A DNA stretch of 34,291 bases. Origin: an uncultured Candidatus Saccharibacteria bacterium (GTDB lineage Bacteria > Patescibacteriota > Saccharimonadia > Saccharimonadales > Saccharimonadaceae). Within the stretch, counting starts at the first letter, position 1. Each line of letters begins with the position of its first letter. The notes beneath the pieces were generated by a model. The model was not told the origin of the DNA, made no database searches, and worked only from the letters and a program-made list of their open reading frames with translations. The position numbers were made by a program, and so were the translations under genes. This document shows positions 22,486 through 31,543 of the stretch, in pieces. The stretch spans positions 1 through 34,291 of the forward strand of contig CAMJEK010000005.1 of the NCBI GenBank assembly GCA_946404685.1. The letters are read 5' to 3'.

Positions 22486-23364
22486 ATGGCGAAAGAAGTT
22501 GCAATAAGTAAAAGAATCAAAATATCACAAGCACAGCAATATATGATTCTTGCAGTGCTGGGCGCTAGCCTTATTGTTGGCGTTTGTCTTGCAGTCACGT
22601 TCCATTTTATTAACCTCATCGAGTTTAATGCCCGCGTGATTGTTGCGAAGGATCAAGCACTCGTTGCTTATTCTGACACAATTAAGAACGTTGGTGTTTG
22701 TAAGAAACCTCGAGGCGAAGTCTACTCACAAGAAGAGCTAAAGGCTTGCCATCCGGGTTCGATCGAAATCGAAGAGGTTCCAGGAACACTTCGTAATAAA
22801 ATCATGAACGATCTTGCGGCAAACCCATCAATCAACCGCGTCGAAAAATCTGACGAGAGTGAGTGTATTTCTGAAGATGGCGTTGCATATACATATGAAC
22901 AACTTAACGAAATGTATAACAAAGCCGACAATGAAGATGACATGAAGAAAGCAACGGATCTGATTAAGAAATGCTCTGCGCTTCGTGTGATCCCAGATGC
23001 ACTTCCGGCACATGAGAACCAGGAAGCTTTGCTTGCTAGCCTTAACAAAATCTTTAAGATTTCGAACTGGGAGCCAGAGGCTATCTCTCCATCCGGTTCA
23101 GAGGTAAACGTTGTCGAGAATCTTAACTCGATTGCAGTCAACCTTTCCGTCGAAACTGATGATGCGGAAGTCGCTTATAGAGTGCTTAATAACATGGAAC
23201 GTTCAATTCGTGAATTTGATGTTCAAAGTGCAAAGATTGAAGCACGTGGCGGCGGCCTAAACTTGGCTGCACAAGCAACTGCTTATTGGGTGAGCCCAAG
23301 CGAACTTCTTGAAGTTCAAAAGGTTGTCAAAGTTGATCCAAATGAAAAGGGGACTAAGAAATGA
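22486..23364 (+). CDS. pilO: PilO-like inner-membrane pilus protein
   Basis: PilO partners PilN in the alignment complex. The 292-residue protein has a short cytoplasmic start (basic, 'KEVAISKRIKISQAQQ'), one membrane helix (about 20-42), a coiled stretch, then an extracytoplasmic domain with an ACT/ferredoxin-like pattern ('LNSIAVNLSVETDDAEVAYRVLNNMERSIREFDV' in parts). Sequence similarity to classical PilO is weak; assignment rests on topology and gene order. Four cysteines in the middle region could form disulfides. It overlaps the next gene by ATGA. Confidence 0.8.
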   Translation: MAKEVAISKRIKISQAQQYMILAVLGASLIVGVCLAVTFHFINLIEFNARVIVAKDQALVAYSDTIKNVGVCKKPRGEVYSQEELKACHPGSIEIEEVPGTLRNKIMNDLAANPSINRVEKSDESECISEDGVAYTYEQLNEMYNKADNEDDMKKATDLIKKCSALRVIPDALPAHENQEALLASLNKIFKISNWEPEAISPSGSEVNVVENLNSIAVNLSVETDDAEVAYRVLNNMERSIREFDVQSAKIEARGGGLNLAAQATAYWVSPSELLEVQKVVKVDPNEKGTKK

Positions 23365-23615
23365 AAGAATCTAGATTTGACTTAATCACTTCAATTCTCG
23401 CTGCTGTTGTTGGTGGTGCTATTGCTTTCTTTGTTTGCAATTTGATGCTTCCAAAAATTGAGGATGTAAAATATAAGACACTTGAAAGCGCTGCTAGTAG
23501 TGATATTGGTACGCTCGATGAAGAAATATTTAATAGCAACGCAATTAATCCGACAGTCGAAGTCTGTGTTGGTTGTACTGGTGGAGAAAGTGACGGAGAC
23601 GGGGAAGGAGAGTAA
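23361..23615 (+). CDS. Small single-pass membrane protein at the PilP position
   Basis: This is an 84-residue protein: a short cytoplasmic start, one membrane helix (about 10-30, 'ITSILAAVVGGAIAFFVCNLML'-like), then an acidic, extracytoplasmic tail with C-V-G-C and a Gly/Asp/Glu end. It takes the place where pilP sits in classical pilMNOPQ operons, but it has no lipobox and no PilP beta domain, as expected for a cell without an outer membrane. It overlaps pilO (ATGA) and pilB (TAATG), so it is tightly co-translated. Confidence 0.75.
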   Translation: MKESRFDLITSILAAVVGGAIAFFVCNLMLPKIEDVKYKTLESAASSDIGTLDEEIFNSNAINPTVEVCVGCTGGESDGDGEGE

Positions 23616-25384
23616 TGGCGCTCCTAACCAAGTCTGCACAAGAGAAAATCGCGGAACTCATTGTTAGTGAGGGCCTTGCTGATGCTGATTTAGTTGCAAA
23701 TATCAGGCAAGAAGTTGAGCTAAACAATAAGCCGCTAATTGATGAACTTCTTGAAAAGAAGATTATTAACAGTGAGATGGTGGCGCATGCAACCGCTGTT
23801 ATTATTGGTGTGCCATATGTTGAGCTAAAGAACATTCGCATGGATCAAGATACCTTGCTTCTTCTTCCAAAGGAAGCAACTGAACGTGTGATGGCGATTC
23901 CGCTTGGCGAGCGTGATGGCGCGCTGGTGGTTTCGATGCTCGACGTGACGAACGTTCAGTCGACGGATTATCTTGCAAACCTCGTTAATAAACCGATTCG
24001 TGTCGTAATGTCCTCGGAGCGGGGAATTAGGGAAGTTCTCGAGCAATATAAGGGCGATTTCTCTTCAGTCCGCCAGGCAGTTCGTGCCACGAACGAGGAA
24101 ATTGCGATTGAACAACAATCAAACAAAGATGTTAAAACAATTGTTCAGGATTCGCCAATTTCAAAAGCTCTTACTACGATTCTCAGTTACGCTGCAAAAT
24201 CTAAGGCGTCTGATATTCATATTGAGCCACTTGAGGAGCAATTAATTATTCGTTGCCGTATTGATGGTGTGCTTCGCAAGATTATGGACCTTCCGAAGAC
24301 GGTGGCGCCAGCTTTGGTTTCGCGTGTAAAAATTCTCGCAAATCTTAAGATTGATGAACACCGTGTGCCACAGGATGGTGAGTTTACGGTGCTTGTTGAT
24401 GATAAGGAAATCGATCTTCGTATTGCAATTTCGCCAGTGACTTGGGGTGAGCAAGTGGTGATTCGTTTGCTTGATAAGACCGGCGTGGCGATGAAGATTG
24501 ACCAGATGGGTATGGTCGGACGTGCGCTGAGAACAGTCCGAAATGGTATCTCGAAACCAAATGGTATGATTCTTACATCTGGTCCGACTGGTTCTGGTAA
24601 GTCTACAACTCTTTACGCTTTGATTCAGGAAATCAAGAGTGAAGAAATTAATATTGTTACGCTCGAGGATCCGGTTGAGTACAAGATGGATGGAATTAAT
24701 CAGATTCAGGTCAACGTGGATGCAGGTCTCACGTTTGCATCTGGTCTTCGTTCGATTCTCCGTCAGGATCCGGACGTGGTGATGGTGGGTGAGATTCGTG
24801 ATGCTGAAACGGCGGCGCTTGCAGTGCAGGCAGCTCTTACTGGTCACTTGGTGTTCTCGACACTTCACACGAACTCGGCTGCAGGTATTTTGCCTCGTCT
24901 TCTCGATATGGATGTTGAGCCGTTCCTACTTGCGTCTACACTTAATACCGTGATTGGCCAGCGCTTGGTGCGTCGTGTGACTGAGAAGCGTGAAACATTC
25001 AAATCTTCTGAACTCGAAACTGCTGAAGTTAATAGCGTGGTAGAAAGACTTCTGCCGAAAACCCAAGCTGATGTAGCTAAGGTCGGCGAAGATCTCGGCT
25101 ATCCTGGACTTCCAGTCAAGAACGATGATAATTATACGCTCGTTAAAGGTATGGTTACGAAAGAGACGCCGGGTGGCTATAAAGGCCGTGCTGGTCTTTA
25201 TGAAGCGATCGACGTTGATGAAGATATTCAGAAACTAATCGTTCAACATGCAACAGCAGCCCAAATTATGAACATGGCAAAAGAGAAGGGAACCGTGACC
25301 CTTCGCGAAGATGGTGTCCTTAAGGCACTCTCAGGAATAACAACATTAGAGGAGGTAAACCGCGTAGCGTCCGACTTAGCATAA
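23615..25384 (+). CDS. pilB: Type IV pilus extension ATPase PilB
   Basis: PilB hexamers drive pilin polymerisation at the membrane. The 589-residue protein has an N-terminal MshEN/GspE-type domain, then 'SKASDIHIEPLEEQLIIRCRIDGVLR', the Walker A G323-P-T-G-S-G-K329-S, the Asp box 'EDPVEY', the Walker B 'LRQDPDVVMVGEIRD' and the His box 'GHLVFSTLHTNSA'. The C-terminal zinc-binding tetracysteine motif of PilB/GspE is missing: the corresponding 'VTKETPGGYKGRAGLYEAI' segment has no cysteine. It ends the first pilus transcript, though read-through into pilT is possible. Confidence 0.95.
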   Translation: MALLTKSAQEKIAELIVSEGLADADLVANIRQEVELNNKPLIDELLEKKIINSEMVAHATAVIIGVPYVELKNIRMDQDTLLLLPKEATERVMAIPLGERDGALVVSMLDVTNVQSTDYLANLVNKPIRVVMSSERGIREVLEQYKGDFSSVRQAVRATNEEIAIEQQSNKDVKTIVQDSPISKALTTILSYAAKSKASDIHIEPLEEQLIIRCRIDGVLRKIMDLPKTVAPALVSRVKILANLKIDEHRVPQDGEFTVLVDDKEIDLRIAISPVTWGEQVVIRLLDKTGVAMKIDQMGMVGRALRTVRNGISKPNGMILTSGPTGSGKSTTLYALIQEIKSEEINIVTLEDPVEYKMDGINQIQVNVDAGLTFASGLRSILRQDPDVVMVGEIRDAETAALAVQAALTGHLVFSTLHTNSAAGILPRLLDMDVEPFLLASTLNTVIGQRLVRRVTEKRETFKSSELETAEVNSVVERLLPKTQADVAKVGEDLGYPGLPVKNDDNYTLVKGMVTKETPGGYKGRAGLYEAIDVDEDIQKLIVQHATAAQIMNMAKEKGTVTLREDGVLKALSGITTLEEVNRVASDLA

Positions 25385-25390
25385 CGCTTG

Positions 25391-25399
25391 TGGTATAAT
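25391..25399 (+). promoter_or_regulatory. Internal extended -10 promoter of pilT-pilC
   Basis: TGG-TATAAT with TATAAT at 25394-25399, six bases before the pilT ATG and just after the pilB stop. Confidence 0.72.
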
Positions 25400-25405
25400 T
25401 AAACT

Positions 25406-26487
25406 ATGGAAAATAACACGCAGGTGCAAGTACCAAAAATTGAAACTTTGCTTGAGGAGTGCTTAAGAAGGAATGCTTCCGATTTGCACATTCAATTCGG
25501 TTTGCCACCGATTCTTCGTATTGATGGTGCTTTGGTTCCAATTGCTAATATGCCGAATTTGACCGAAGAGATGGTTAAGAACATCATCTTCACGACGCTC
25601 GACGAAGAACAACAGAAATCTTATCTCAAAGATCGTGAATTTGATTATTCGTTCGCATTTGGTGATTTGGCACGTTTCCGCGTTAACGCATTCCACGAAC
25701 GTGGCAAAATGGCAGCGGCTTTCCGTTTGATTCCAAACCAGATCAAGACTATTGAAGAACTTGGCCTTCCTGGTGTGGTGGGCTCATTCTCAGAATTTCC
25801 ACGCGGCCTAGTCCTTGTTACTGGTCCTACTGGTTCTGGTAAGTCTACGACCTTGGCAGCACTTATCGACAAGATTAATGCTACAAAATCTTGCCATATC
25901 ATTACGATTGAAGATCCTATTGAGTTTACACATAAGTCTAAACGTTCAGTTGTTGTGCAACGTGAAGTTCACTATGATACGTTTAGCTTTTCAGCAGCAC
26001 TTCGTTCGGTGCTCCGTGAGGATCCAGATGTGGTCCTGATTGGTGAGATGCGCGATCTCGAGACGATTCAGGCAGCAATTACCGTGGCAGAAACTGGTCA
26101 CTTGGTGTTTGCTACACTTCACACAAACTCAGCAGCACAGTCACTCGATCGTATGATTGACGTTTTCCCGGCTCATCAACAGCCACAGGTTCGTTCACAG
26201 CTCGCAAATATCTTGATGGGTATTTGTGCACAGCGCTTGGTTCCAGCTATTGGTGGTGGTCGTGTGTGTGCGGCAGAAATCATGGTGGCTAATCCAGCGG
26301 TACGTGCTCTTATTCGCGAAGGGAAGACCTTCCAGCTTGATACGGCTATTCAAACCGGTGCAGATCAAGGTATGCAGACAATGGATCGTACACTCGCTGG
26401 TCTCGTTAAGACTGGTGTGATTACTTATGATAGTGCTCGCGAATATGCAGTTGAGGTTAATGAATTAGATAGGCTGGTTAGAGGATA

Positions 26488-26488
<1 letters not shown>
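25406..26488 (+). CDS. pilT: Type IV pilus retraction ATPase PilT
   Basis: PilT depolymerises the pilus and powers twitching. The 360-residue protein, typical length, has 'RNASDLHIQFGLPPILRIDG', Walker A G140-P-T-G-S-G-K146-S, 'EDPIEFTH', 'LREDPDVVLIGEMRDLETI' and 'GHLVFATLHTNSAAQSLDRMIDVFP'. The C-terminal segment 'NPAVRALIREGKTFQLDTAIQTG' corresponds to the AIRNLIRE retraction motif of PilT, which separates it from PilB. It has its own leaderless promoter and overlaps pilC by one base. Confidence 0.96.
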
Positions 26489-27723
<1,235 letters not shown>

Positions 27724-27731
27724 TGTTTAGG

Positions 27732-27757
27732 ATCGCCTCAGGAATGAGGCGATTTTT
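27732..27757 (+). terminator. Terminator of the pilus operon
   Basis: ATCGCCTCA (27732-27740) pairs with TGAGGCGAT (27745-27753), loop GGAA, followed by T4. Confidence 0.88.
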
Positions 27758-27775
27758 GTGGTGCATTAACCGAAC

Positions 27776-27804
27776 ATAAAAATATCGCCCCGGAGGGCGA
27801 TATT
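27776..27804 (-). terminator. Terminator of the pilin gene
   Basis: A perfect 10-bp stem: AATATCGCCC (27781-27790) with GGGCGATATT (27795-27804). The T-run follows on the minus strand. Confidence 0.85.
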
Positions 27805-27822
27805 CTTGTTTCTAATCTAGGA

Positions 27823-28323
27823 TTAGTTAGTACCGCAGTATCTACCTGCACCACCAAGTTTGTAGACGAAGGCGATGTCACGGTTACCGGTGCCTTTGAT
27901 GACTTCCTCACCATCACACTTTGCGTTTTCGTAAACGTAGATGATGTGGTCGAAGGTCTTTGCATCGTTGGCTGGGTTTACACCTGCACCACCGAAGGCG
28001 CCCTTGTATGAGACGGTGTATTCAGTACCGTCTGGATCGACGAATGAAGTACAGCTGCCTGCAGCTTTTCCTTCACAAAGGTAATCTTTGATGAAGGCTG
28101 CCCATCCATCACTTTTTGGGACGCGGCCGCGGTTGTTGGAAGAGTAGTTCGCAATCTGAGAAGAGAAGCGAGCTAGATCATCCTTACGTTGGGTATCTTG
28201 CTGACCAGTACGGAGGGCTGGATAACCAATGAAGACCATCAAGAAGATGAGACCTGCGATAGCAAGCACGAGCACGACTTCGATGATGGTAAAGCCTTTT
28301 TTAGAGTTGTTATTTTTTGACAT
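27823..28323 (-). CDS. Type IV pilin
   Basis: This is the pilus subunit, or a major-pilin-like protein. A short basic leader ends at G10, followed by F11-T-I-I-E15: the prepilin peptidase site with the conserved Glu at +5. A hydrophobic helix of about 20 residues (VVLVLAIAGLIFLMVFIGYP-like) follows. The mature domain is about 155 residues with four cysteines able to form two disulfides, and ends 'AGRYCGTN', a D-region-like C-terminus. It is monocistronic, convergent to pilC and divergent from pilD, which would process it. Confidence 0.93.
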   Translation of the reverse strand: MSKNNNSKKGFTIIEVVLVLAIAGLIFLMVFIGYPALRTGQQDTQRKDDLARFSSQIANYSSNNRGRVPKSDGWAAFIKDYLCEGKAAGSCTSFVDPDGTEYTVSYKGAFGGAGVNPANDAKTFDHIIYVYENAKCDGEEVIKGTGNRDIAFVYKLGGAGRYCGTN

Positions 28324-28357
28324 TACTATCCTTTCGTAAATAGCTGTTACTGACTTT

Positions 28358-28386
28358 AATATAAACGAATTTCAAAGAAAAATCAA
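28358..28386 (-). promoter_or_regulatory. Promoter of the pilin gene
   Basis: On the minus strand TTGATT (28381-28386), a 17-base spacer and TATATT (28358-28363). The leader is about 28 bases with AAAGGAT before the ATG, unlike the leaderless neighbours. Confidence 0.65.
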
Positions 28387-28394
28387 GACGTTTA

Positions 28395-28403
28395 TGGTAA
28401 TAT
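28395..28403 (+). promoter_or_regulatory. Extended -10 promoter of pilD
   Basis: TGG-TAATAT, with TAATAT at 28398-28403, six bases before ATG 28410: a weaker -10 in the leaderless layout. Confidence 0.55.
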
Positions 28404-28409
28404 TAAGAT

Positions 28410-29198
28410 ATGCAAATAGTTTTTCTGGCGGTGATGTTTGTACTCGGTGCGGCGATGGGTTCGTTTTTGACCTGCCAATCTTGGAGGTATCATCTTTGGG
28501 ACCAGAAGAAGAAAAGTCCTGGCAAATGGTCTGTCTGTATGCGTTGCAAACAGAGGTTAAAATGGTATGATAACGTGCCGATTGTGTCTTGGATTCTGCT
28601 TCGTGGGAAGTGCCGTTATTGCGGAAAGGGGATCGGTGTGGCGGAAATACTGGCGGAAGTTTTGATGGCACTATCATTCCTTGGGCTGGGGATTGTTGCT
28701 GACTTTAGCCAGCACACGGATCCGGCTTGGTGGGGAAATTCAGCTATTATGCTAGCGCTTATTATAAGCCTAGGCTTTTTGGCAATTTATGATGGCATGT
28801 GGGGTGAGCTGCCAGTTTTTGCTTTGATTTTATCTGGGGTGATAGCGTTAGCAATATTTGTTTTACGTATCGTTTCGGGGTTCGAGATGATGCAGATTTG
28901 GGATACGGTCGGTGGAATAGCGATTCTAGGGGGGTTATACCTTGTGCTCTATCTAGCCTCTAAGGGTAAGTGGGTAGGGGATGGAGATTGGATTCTTGGT
29001 GCGATTCTGGCTTTGGCACTAGGGTCGTCCTGGCTTTCTCTCATTGTGCTATTCTTGGCGAATTTCCTAGGTACGGTGATTATGTATCCGTTGGTGAAAA
29101 ACAAAAAATCACACAAAATCTATTTTGGGCCGTTTCTAGTTATTGGTTTTGTGATCGCGCTGGTTTTTTCTGAGCAGTTTTTGGCGCTATTGTCGTAA
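28410..29198 (+). CDS. pilD: Prepilin peptidase / N-methyltransferase
   Basis: PilD is an integral membrane aspartic protease that removes the pilin leader and methylates the new N-terminus. The 262-residue protein has 'GAAMGSFLTCQSWRY', a cytosolic zinc-type loop with C43-x2-C46 and C68-x2-C71, and the two catalytic aspartates: D128 in 'YDGMWGELP' and D193 in 'GDGD'. Seven or so membrane helices follow the family pattern. It is divergent from the pilin gene, its substrate. Its stop touches the stop of the convergent recombinase gene with no base between. Confidence 0.93.
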   Translation: MQIVFLAVMFVLGAAMGSFLTCQSWRYHLWDQKKKSPGKWSVCMRCKQRLKWYDNVPIVSWILLRGKCRYCGKGIGVAEILAEVLMALSFLGLGIVADFSQHTDPAWWGNSAIMLALIISLGFLAIYDGMWGELPVFALILSGVIALAIFVLRIVSGFEMMQIWDTVGGIAILGGLYLVLYLASKGKWVGDGDWILGAILALALGSSWLSLIVLFLANFLGTVIMYPLVKNKKSHKIYFGPFLVIGFVIALVFSEQFLALLS

Positions 29199-30134
29199 TT
29201 ATTTGGTTTCGCTATGGAAGCGATCATGAATCTCTTTTAGATGTTGGTCCGTTACGTGCGTGTAGATTTGGGTGGTTGAGACATCGGCGTGGCCGAGCAA
29301 GGATTGGACGGAGCGAAGATCGGCTCCGTTCATGAGGAGATCGGTGGCGAAGGAATGGCGCAGTGTATGCGGGCTGACGTGTTTAGTGATGCCGGCCATG
29401 CGGGCGTATTTTTCGACGATGCGTTCGACGGAGCGGGGAGTCAAACGGCGATAATTTCCGGATGTATCAACGGTATTTAAGTTTTTGCTGTTGTTCAAGA
29501 AAAGGGCCGGAAGGGAATCTTCGCGGGCGCCAAGATATTCGGCGACGCGGTCGGCGGCGGATTCGGAAATGAAAATTGGGCGGTCTTTGCTACCTTTACC
29601 ACGGACAACAAATTCACGACGTTCGAGATTGATGGAGTCGCGGTTCAAGGCGATGAGCTCGGAGACGCGGAGGCCGCCAGAATAGAGAAGTTCGATGATG
29701 GCACGATCCCTAAGTCCGGATTCGGTTGAGGTGTCAATTTGGTCGAGCATGTCTTCTACTTCGTCAAAATGGAGGAAGGTGACTTGCTTGCGGATGATAT
29801 GTGGCAATTCGATAAGGGAAGGATCCATGGAATCGATTTGGCGTTTGGCTAGATATTTCAAAAAGCCACGAAGAGCAATAAGATGGTAGGACTGGGTGAT
29901 GGTGGTGAGGTTTTTGTCGTGGGTCGGCGACTCGTAGCGATTGAGCTTTAGACGATATTTTCTAATAAGTTCAGGATTAATGTCGGCGGCCTTGATGTCG
30001 CGGTCAAGAATTTCGGTGGCAATTTCGACAAAACGATAAAGATAAAGACGGTAGTTTTCGATGGTCTTTTTTGAACGGCCAGACTCGATTTCGAGGTGTT
30101 CTAGAAAGTCTTCGATAAGATCCGAAACATACAT
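29199..30134 (-). CDS. xerD: Tyrosine recombinase XerC/XerD
   Basis: This is a site-specific recombinase of the Xer type, which resolves chromosome dimers at dif during division with FtsK help. The 311-residue protein has a SAM-like N-terminal core-binding domain and a catalytic domain with all six residues: R156, K180, H256, R259, H282 and Y291 ('TTQIYTHV'). Normal length and sequence fit XerC/D better than a phage integrase; no phage genes are nearby. Only one copy is in the window, so whether the cell uses one or two Xer proteins is unknown. The symbol xerD is provisional. Confidence 0.9.
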   Translation of the reverse strand: MYVSDLIEDFLEHLEIESGRSKKTIENYRLYLYRFVEIATEILDRDIKAADINPELIRKYRLKLNRYESPTHDKNLTTITQSYHLIALRGFLKYLAKRQIDSMDPSLIELPHIIRKQVTFLHFDEVEDMLDQIDTSTESGLRDRAIIELLYSGGLRVSELIALNRDSINLERREFVVRGKGSKDRPIFISESAADRVAEYLGAREDSLPALFLNNSKNLNTVDTSGNYRRLTPRSVERIVEKYARMAGITKHVSPHTLRHSFATDLLMNGADLRSVQSLLGHADVSTTQIYTHVTDQHLKEIHDRFHSETK

Positions 30135-30140
30135 ATGATT

Positions 30141-30167
30141 ATTATAGCACTAGAGATGTGGTATAAT
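30141..30167. promoter_or_regulatory. Back-to-back promoters of xerD and ndk
   Basis: Minus-strand TGC-TATAAT (hexamer 30141-30146) lies six bases before the xerD ATG. Plus-strand TGG-TATAAT (hexamer 30162-30167) serves ndk. Only 15 bases separate the two -10 boxes, so polymerase footprints overlap. Confidence 0.7.
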
Positions 30168-30191
30168 AGCGAAAAGCTAAAAGGAGAAAAT

Positions 30192-30707
30192 ATGGCAAGT
30201 ACAAAAGACTATATTCAGCGTACACTTGTGGTTTTGAAGCCAGATACAGTTCAGCGTGGAATTATCGGTGAAATTGTGCAGCGTTTTGAACGTGTTGGTC
30301 TTAAAATCGTCGGTATGAAGATGGTTATGCCTAATGAGGCACTTTATCGCAAACACTATGAAGATATTGGTAAAATGATTACCCGCCGTGGCGAACAAGC
30401 TTTCCGCTATAATGTCGAATACATGATGACTGGTCCAGTTATCGCTATGGTTCTTGAGGGTGTTGAGGCTCAACCACTCGTTCGCAAGATCGTTGGTCCA
30501 ACCGAACCAAAATCTGCTGAGATGGGTACCATCCGTGGCGACTTCTCACACATGAGCTTTGGTTATTCTGATGCTAAGGGTGTTGGTGTGCCTAACCTTG
30601 TTCACGCATCTGGCTCACTCGAAGAAGCAGAGCAGGAAATCAACCTTTGGTTTAACGCCAATGAGCTTTATGATTACTCTGATTTGAACGAGAAATATAC
30701 TCGCTAA
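30192..30707 (+). CDS. ndk: Nucleoside diphosphate kinase
   Basis: Ndk balances NTP and dNTP pools by moving the terminal phosphate through a phosphohistidine. The 171-residue protein has 'RTLVVLKPDTVQRGIIGEI', 'TGPVIAMVLEG' and the active-site H138 in 'NLVHASGS'. It is about 30 residues longer than the usual ~140, mainly from an insertion before the active site (about 119-133) and a C-terminal tail. I start at ATG 30192, preceded by AAGGAG (30181-30186); the upstream in-frame ATG lies in the promoter region of xerD. Confidence 0.95.
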   Translation: MASTKDYIQRTLVVLKPDTVQRGIIGEIVQRFERVGLKIVGMKMVMPNEALYRKHYEDIGKMITRRGEQAFRYNVEYMMTGPVIAMVLEGVEAQPLVRKIVGPTEPKSAEMGTIRGDFSHMSFGYSDAKGVGVPNLVHASGSLEEAEQEINLWFNANELYDYSDLNEKYTR

Positions 30708-30717
30708 GATTATACGG

Positions 30718-30745
30718 AAATAGCCCTGAGATCGGGGCTATTTTT
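30718..30745 (+). terminator. Terminator of ndk
   Basis: AAATAGCCC (30718-30726) pairs with GGGCTATTT (30735-30743), with T5 at 30741-30745. Confidence 0.85.
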
Positions 30746-30746
30746 G

Positions 30747-30775
30747 TTGACTTTAATCTGTTTTTGTGGTATAAT
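30747..30775 (+). promoter_or_regulatory. Strong promoter of the second small-gene pair
   Basis: TTGACT (30747-30752), 17-base spacer, TGTGG-TATAAT (hexamer 30770-30775). This is the closest match to the sigma-70 consensus in the window. Confidence 0.82.
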
Positions 30776-30796
30776 AAGAGGATACTCATTAATACA

Positions 30797-30817
30797 ATGA
30801 ACAAGGGGGTGATCTAA
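30797..30817 (+). CDS. Possible six-codon leader cistron
   Basis: ATG at 30797 opens the frame MNKGVI and ends at TAA 30815-30817, whose last base is the A of the next gene's ATG (TAATG). The strong ribosome site of the next gene lies inside it. Translation would couple the two, but the frame could equally be chance. Confidence 0.3.
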   Translation: MNKGVI

Positions 30818-31107
30818 TGAAATACATATGTTTGGGTCTTGATGAGTATGTTAACGGTACTGCGACGAAACCGCCGCAAATATTTTACAAATTCAAGGAT
30901 GAAACTGGTTTGATTGTTCGCCAGGATTTCTACACGGATATCAAGAAGCAATACGCAAGCCTTAATCTTGGCTTGGTGACAGAGAAACATGCGAGAAAGA
31001 TTGCTAACTATCTTTGTAGACAGTCTCCGTGGGAACTGGACGTCGATTCGAAAATGAAGCTGTCATTACCACTGATTCCGAATTTGTATGATATTATCCA
31101 CTACTAA
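30817..31107 (+). CDS. Small protein of unknown function (pair 2, first member)
   Basis: I do not recognise this family. It is a 96-residue, slightly basic, soluble-looking protein with no signal peptide or membrane helix. It opens with a strand (KYICLGL), contains 'IFYKFKDETGLIVRQDF' and a helix 'TEKHARKIANYLCRQ', and ends 'LYDIIHY'. The ribosome site AAGGGGGTGATC (30803-30814) matches the complement of the 16S rRNA 3' tail over nearly its whole length. It is followed after 25 bases by a second small gene and then a terminator, the same layout as the pair at 4293-4931. Confidence 0.78.
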   Translation: MKYICLGLDEYVNGTATKPPQIFYKFKDETGLIVRQDFYTDIKKQYASLNLGLVTEKHARKIANYLCRQSPWELDVDSKMKLSLPLIPNLYDIIHY

Positions 31108-31132
31108 CGCACATTAAAAGGAGGGCAAACCA

Positions 31133-31411
31133 ATGGACGAAGTAACGTGCCAGAAGGAGATCGAAGGAATGATTCCTTCGGAGAAAGATGTTGTTGTGGC
31201 TTATCGATGCGACAACGAAAGACCACTTGTTAAGCTGATCCCTACGATTGCGATGAGGGTGAAGGCTAACGAGAACATCGGTTCTTGCAATGCGTATGGA
31301 GGCAACTACTTCTTTCTTAACCTAAAAAAAGCCAATCGGGAGTCAGTGAATGAATTTCTCGATATGGTGTTTGGGACGGTCGATACAGTTGACCGAGTGA
31401 TTTGCTTCTAA
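31133..31411 (+). CDS. Small protein of unknown function (pair 2, second member)
   Basis: I do not recognise this family. It is a 92-residue, soluble-looking protein. A helical start (EVTCQKEIEGMI) leads to strands (VVVAYRC, LVKLIPTIAMRV), a glycine-containing 'NAYGGNYFFLNLKK' and a helix 'RESVNEFLDMVFG'. Four cysteines (residues 6, 26, 52 and 91) are scattered and do not form a recognised metal site. AAAGGAGGGC lies just before the ATG. It is the last gene of its transcript. Confidence 0.78.
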   Translation: MDEVTCQKEIEGMIPSEKDVVVAYRCDNERPLVKLIPTIAMRVKANENIGSCNAYGGNYFFLNLKKANRESVNEFLDMVFGTVDTVDRVICF

Positions 31412-31418
31412 CAAGAAT

Positions 31419-31444
31419 GTCCCCGAAGGATCGGGGACTTTTTT
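31419..31444 (+). terminator. Terminator of the second small-gene pair
   Basis: GTCCCCGA (31419-31426) pairs with TCGGGGAC (31431-31438), loop AGGA, followed by T6. Confidence 0.9.
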
Positions 31445-31492
31445 GTTTTCTTTTTTGGTGAGTATAAAGCTAATGCCTTCTTTTTTACTATG

Positions 31493-31517
31493 GCTTATGC
31501 TAAAATTATATATAAGC
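31493..31517 (+). promoter_or_regulatory. Promoter with inverted repeat before the glycine-rich surface protein
   Basis: Extended -10 TGC-TAAAAT (hexamer 31501-31506) is bracketed by the inverted repeat GCTTAT (31493-31498) and ATAAGC (31512-31517), a possible operator or leader hairpin. Confidence 0.45.
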
Positions 31518-31543
31518 ATTTCATTTAAAGAGAAAGGTTGGTT

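Noticed and set aside
24242..24868. 208-codon minus-strand open frame inside pilB
   Set aside because: His/Arg-rich shadow of the pilB coding strand; no supporting signals.
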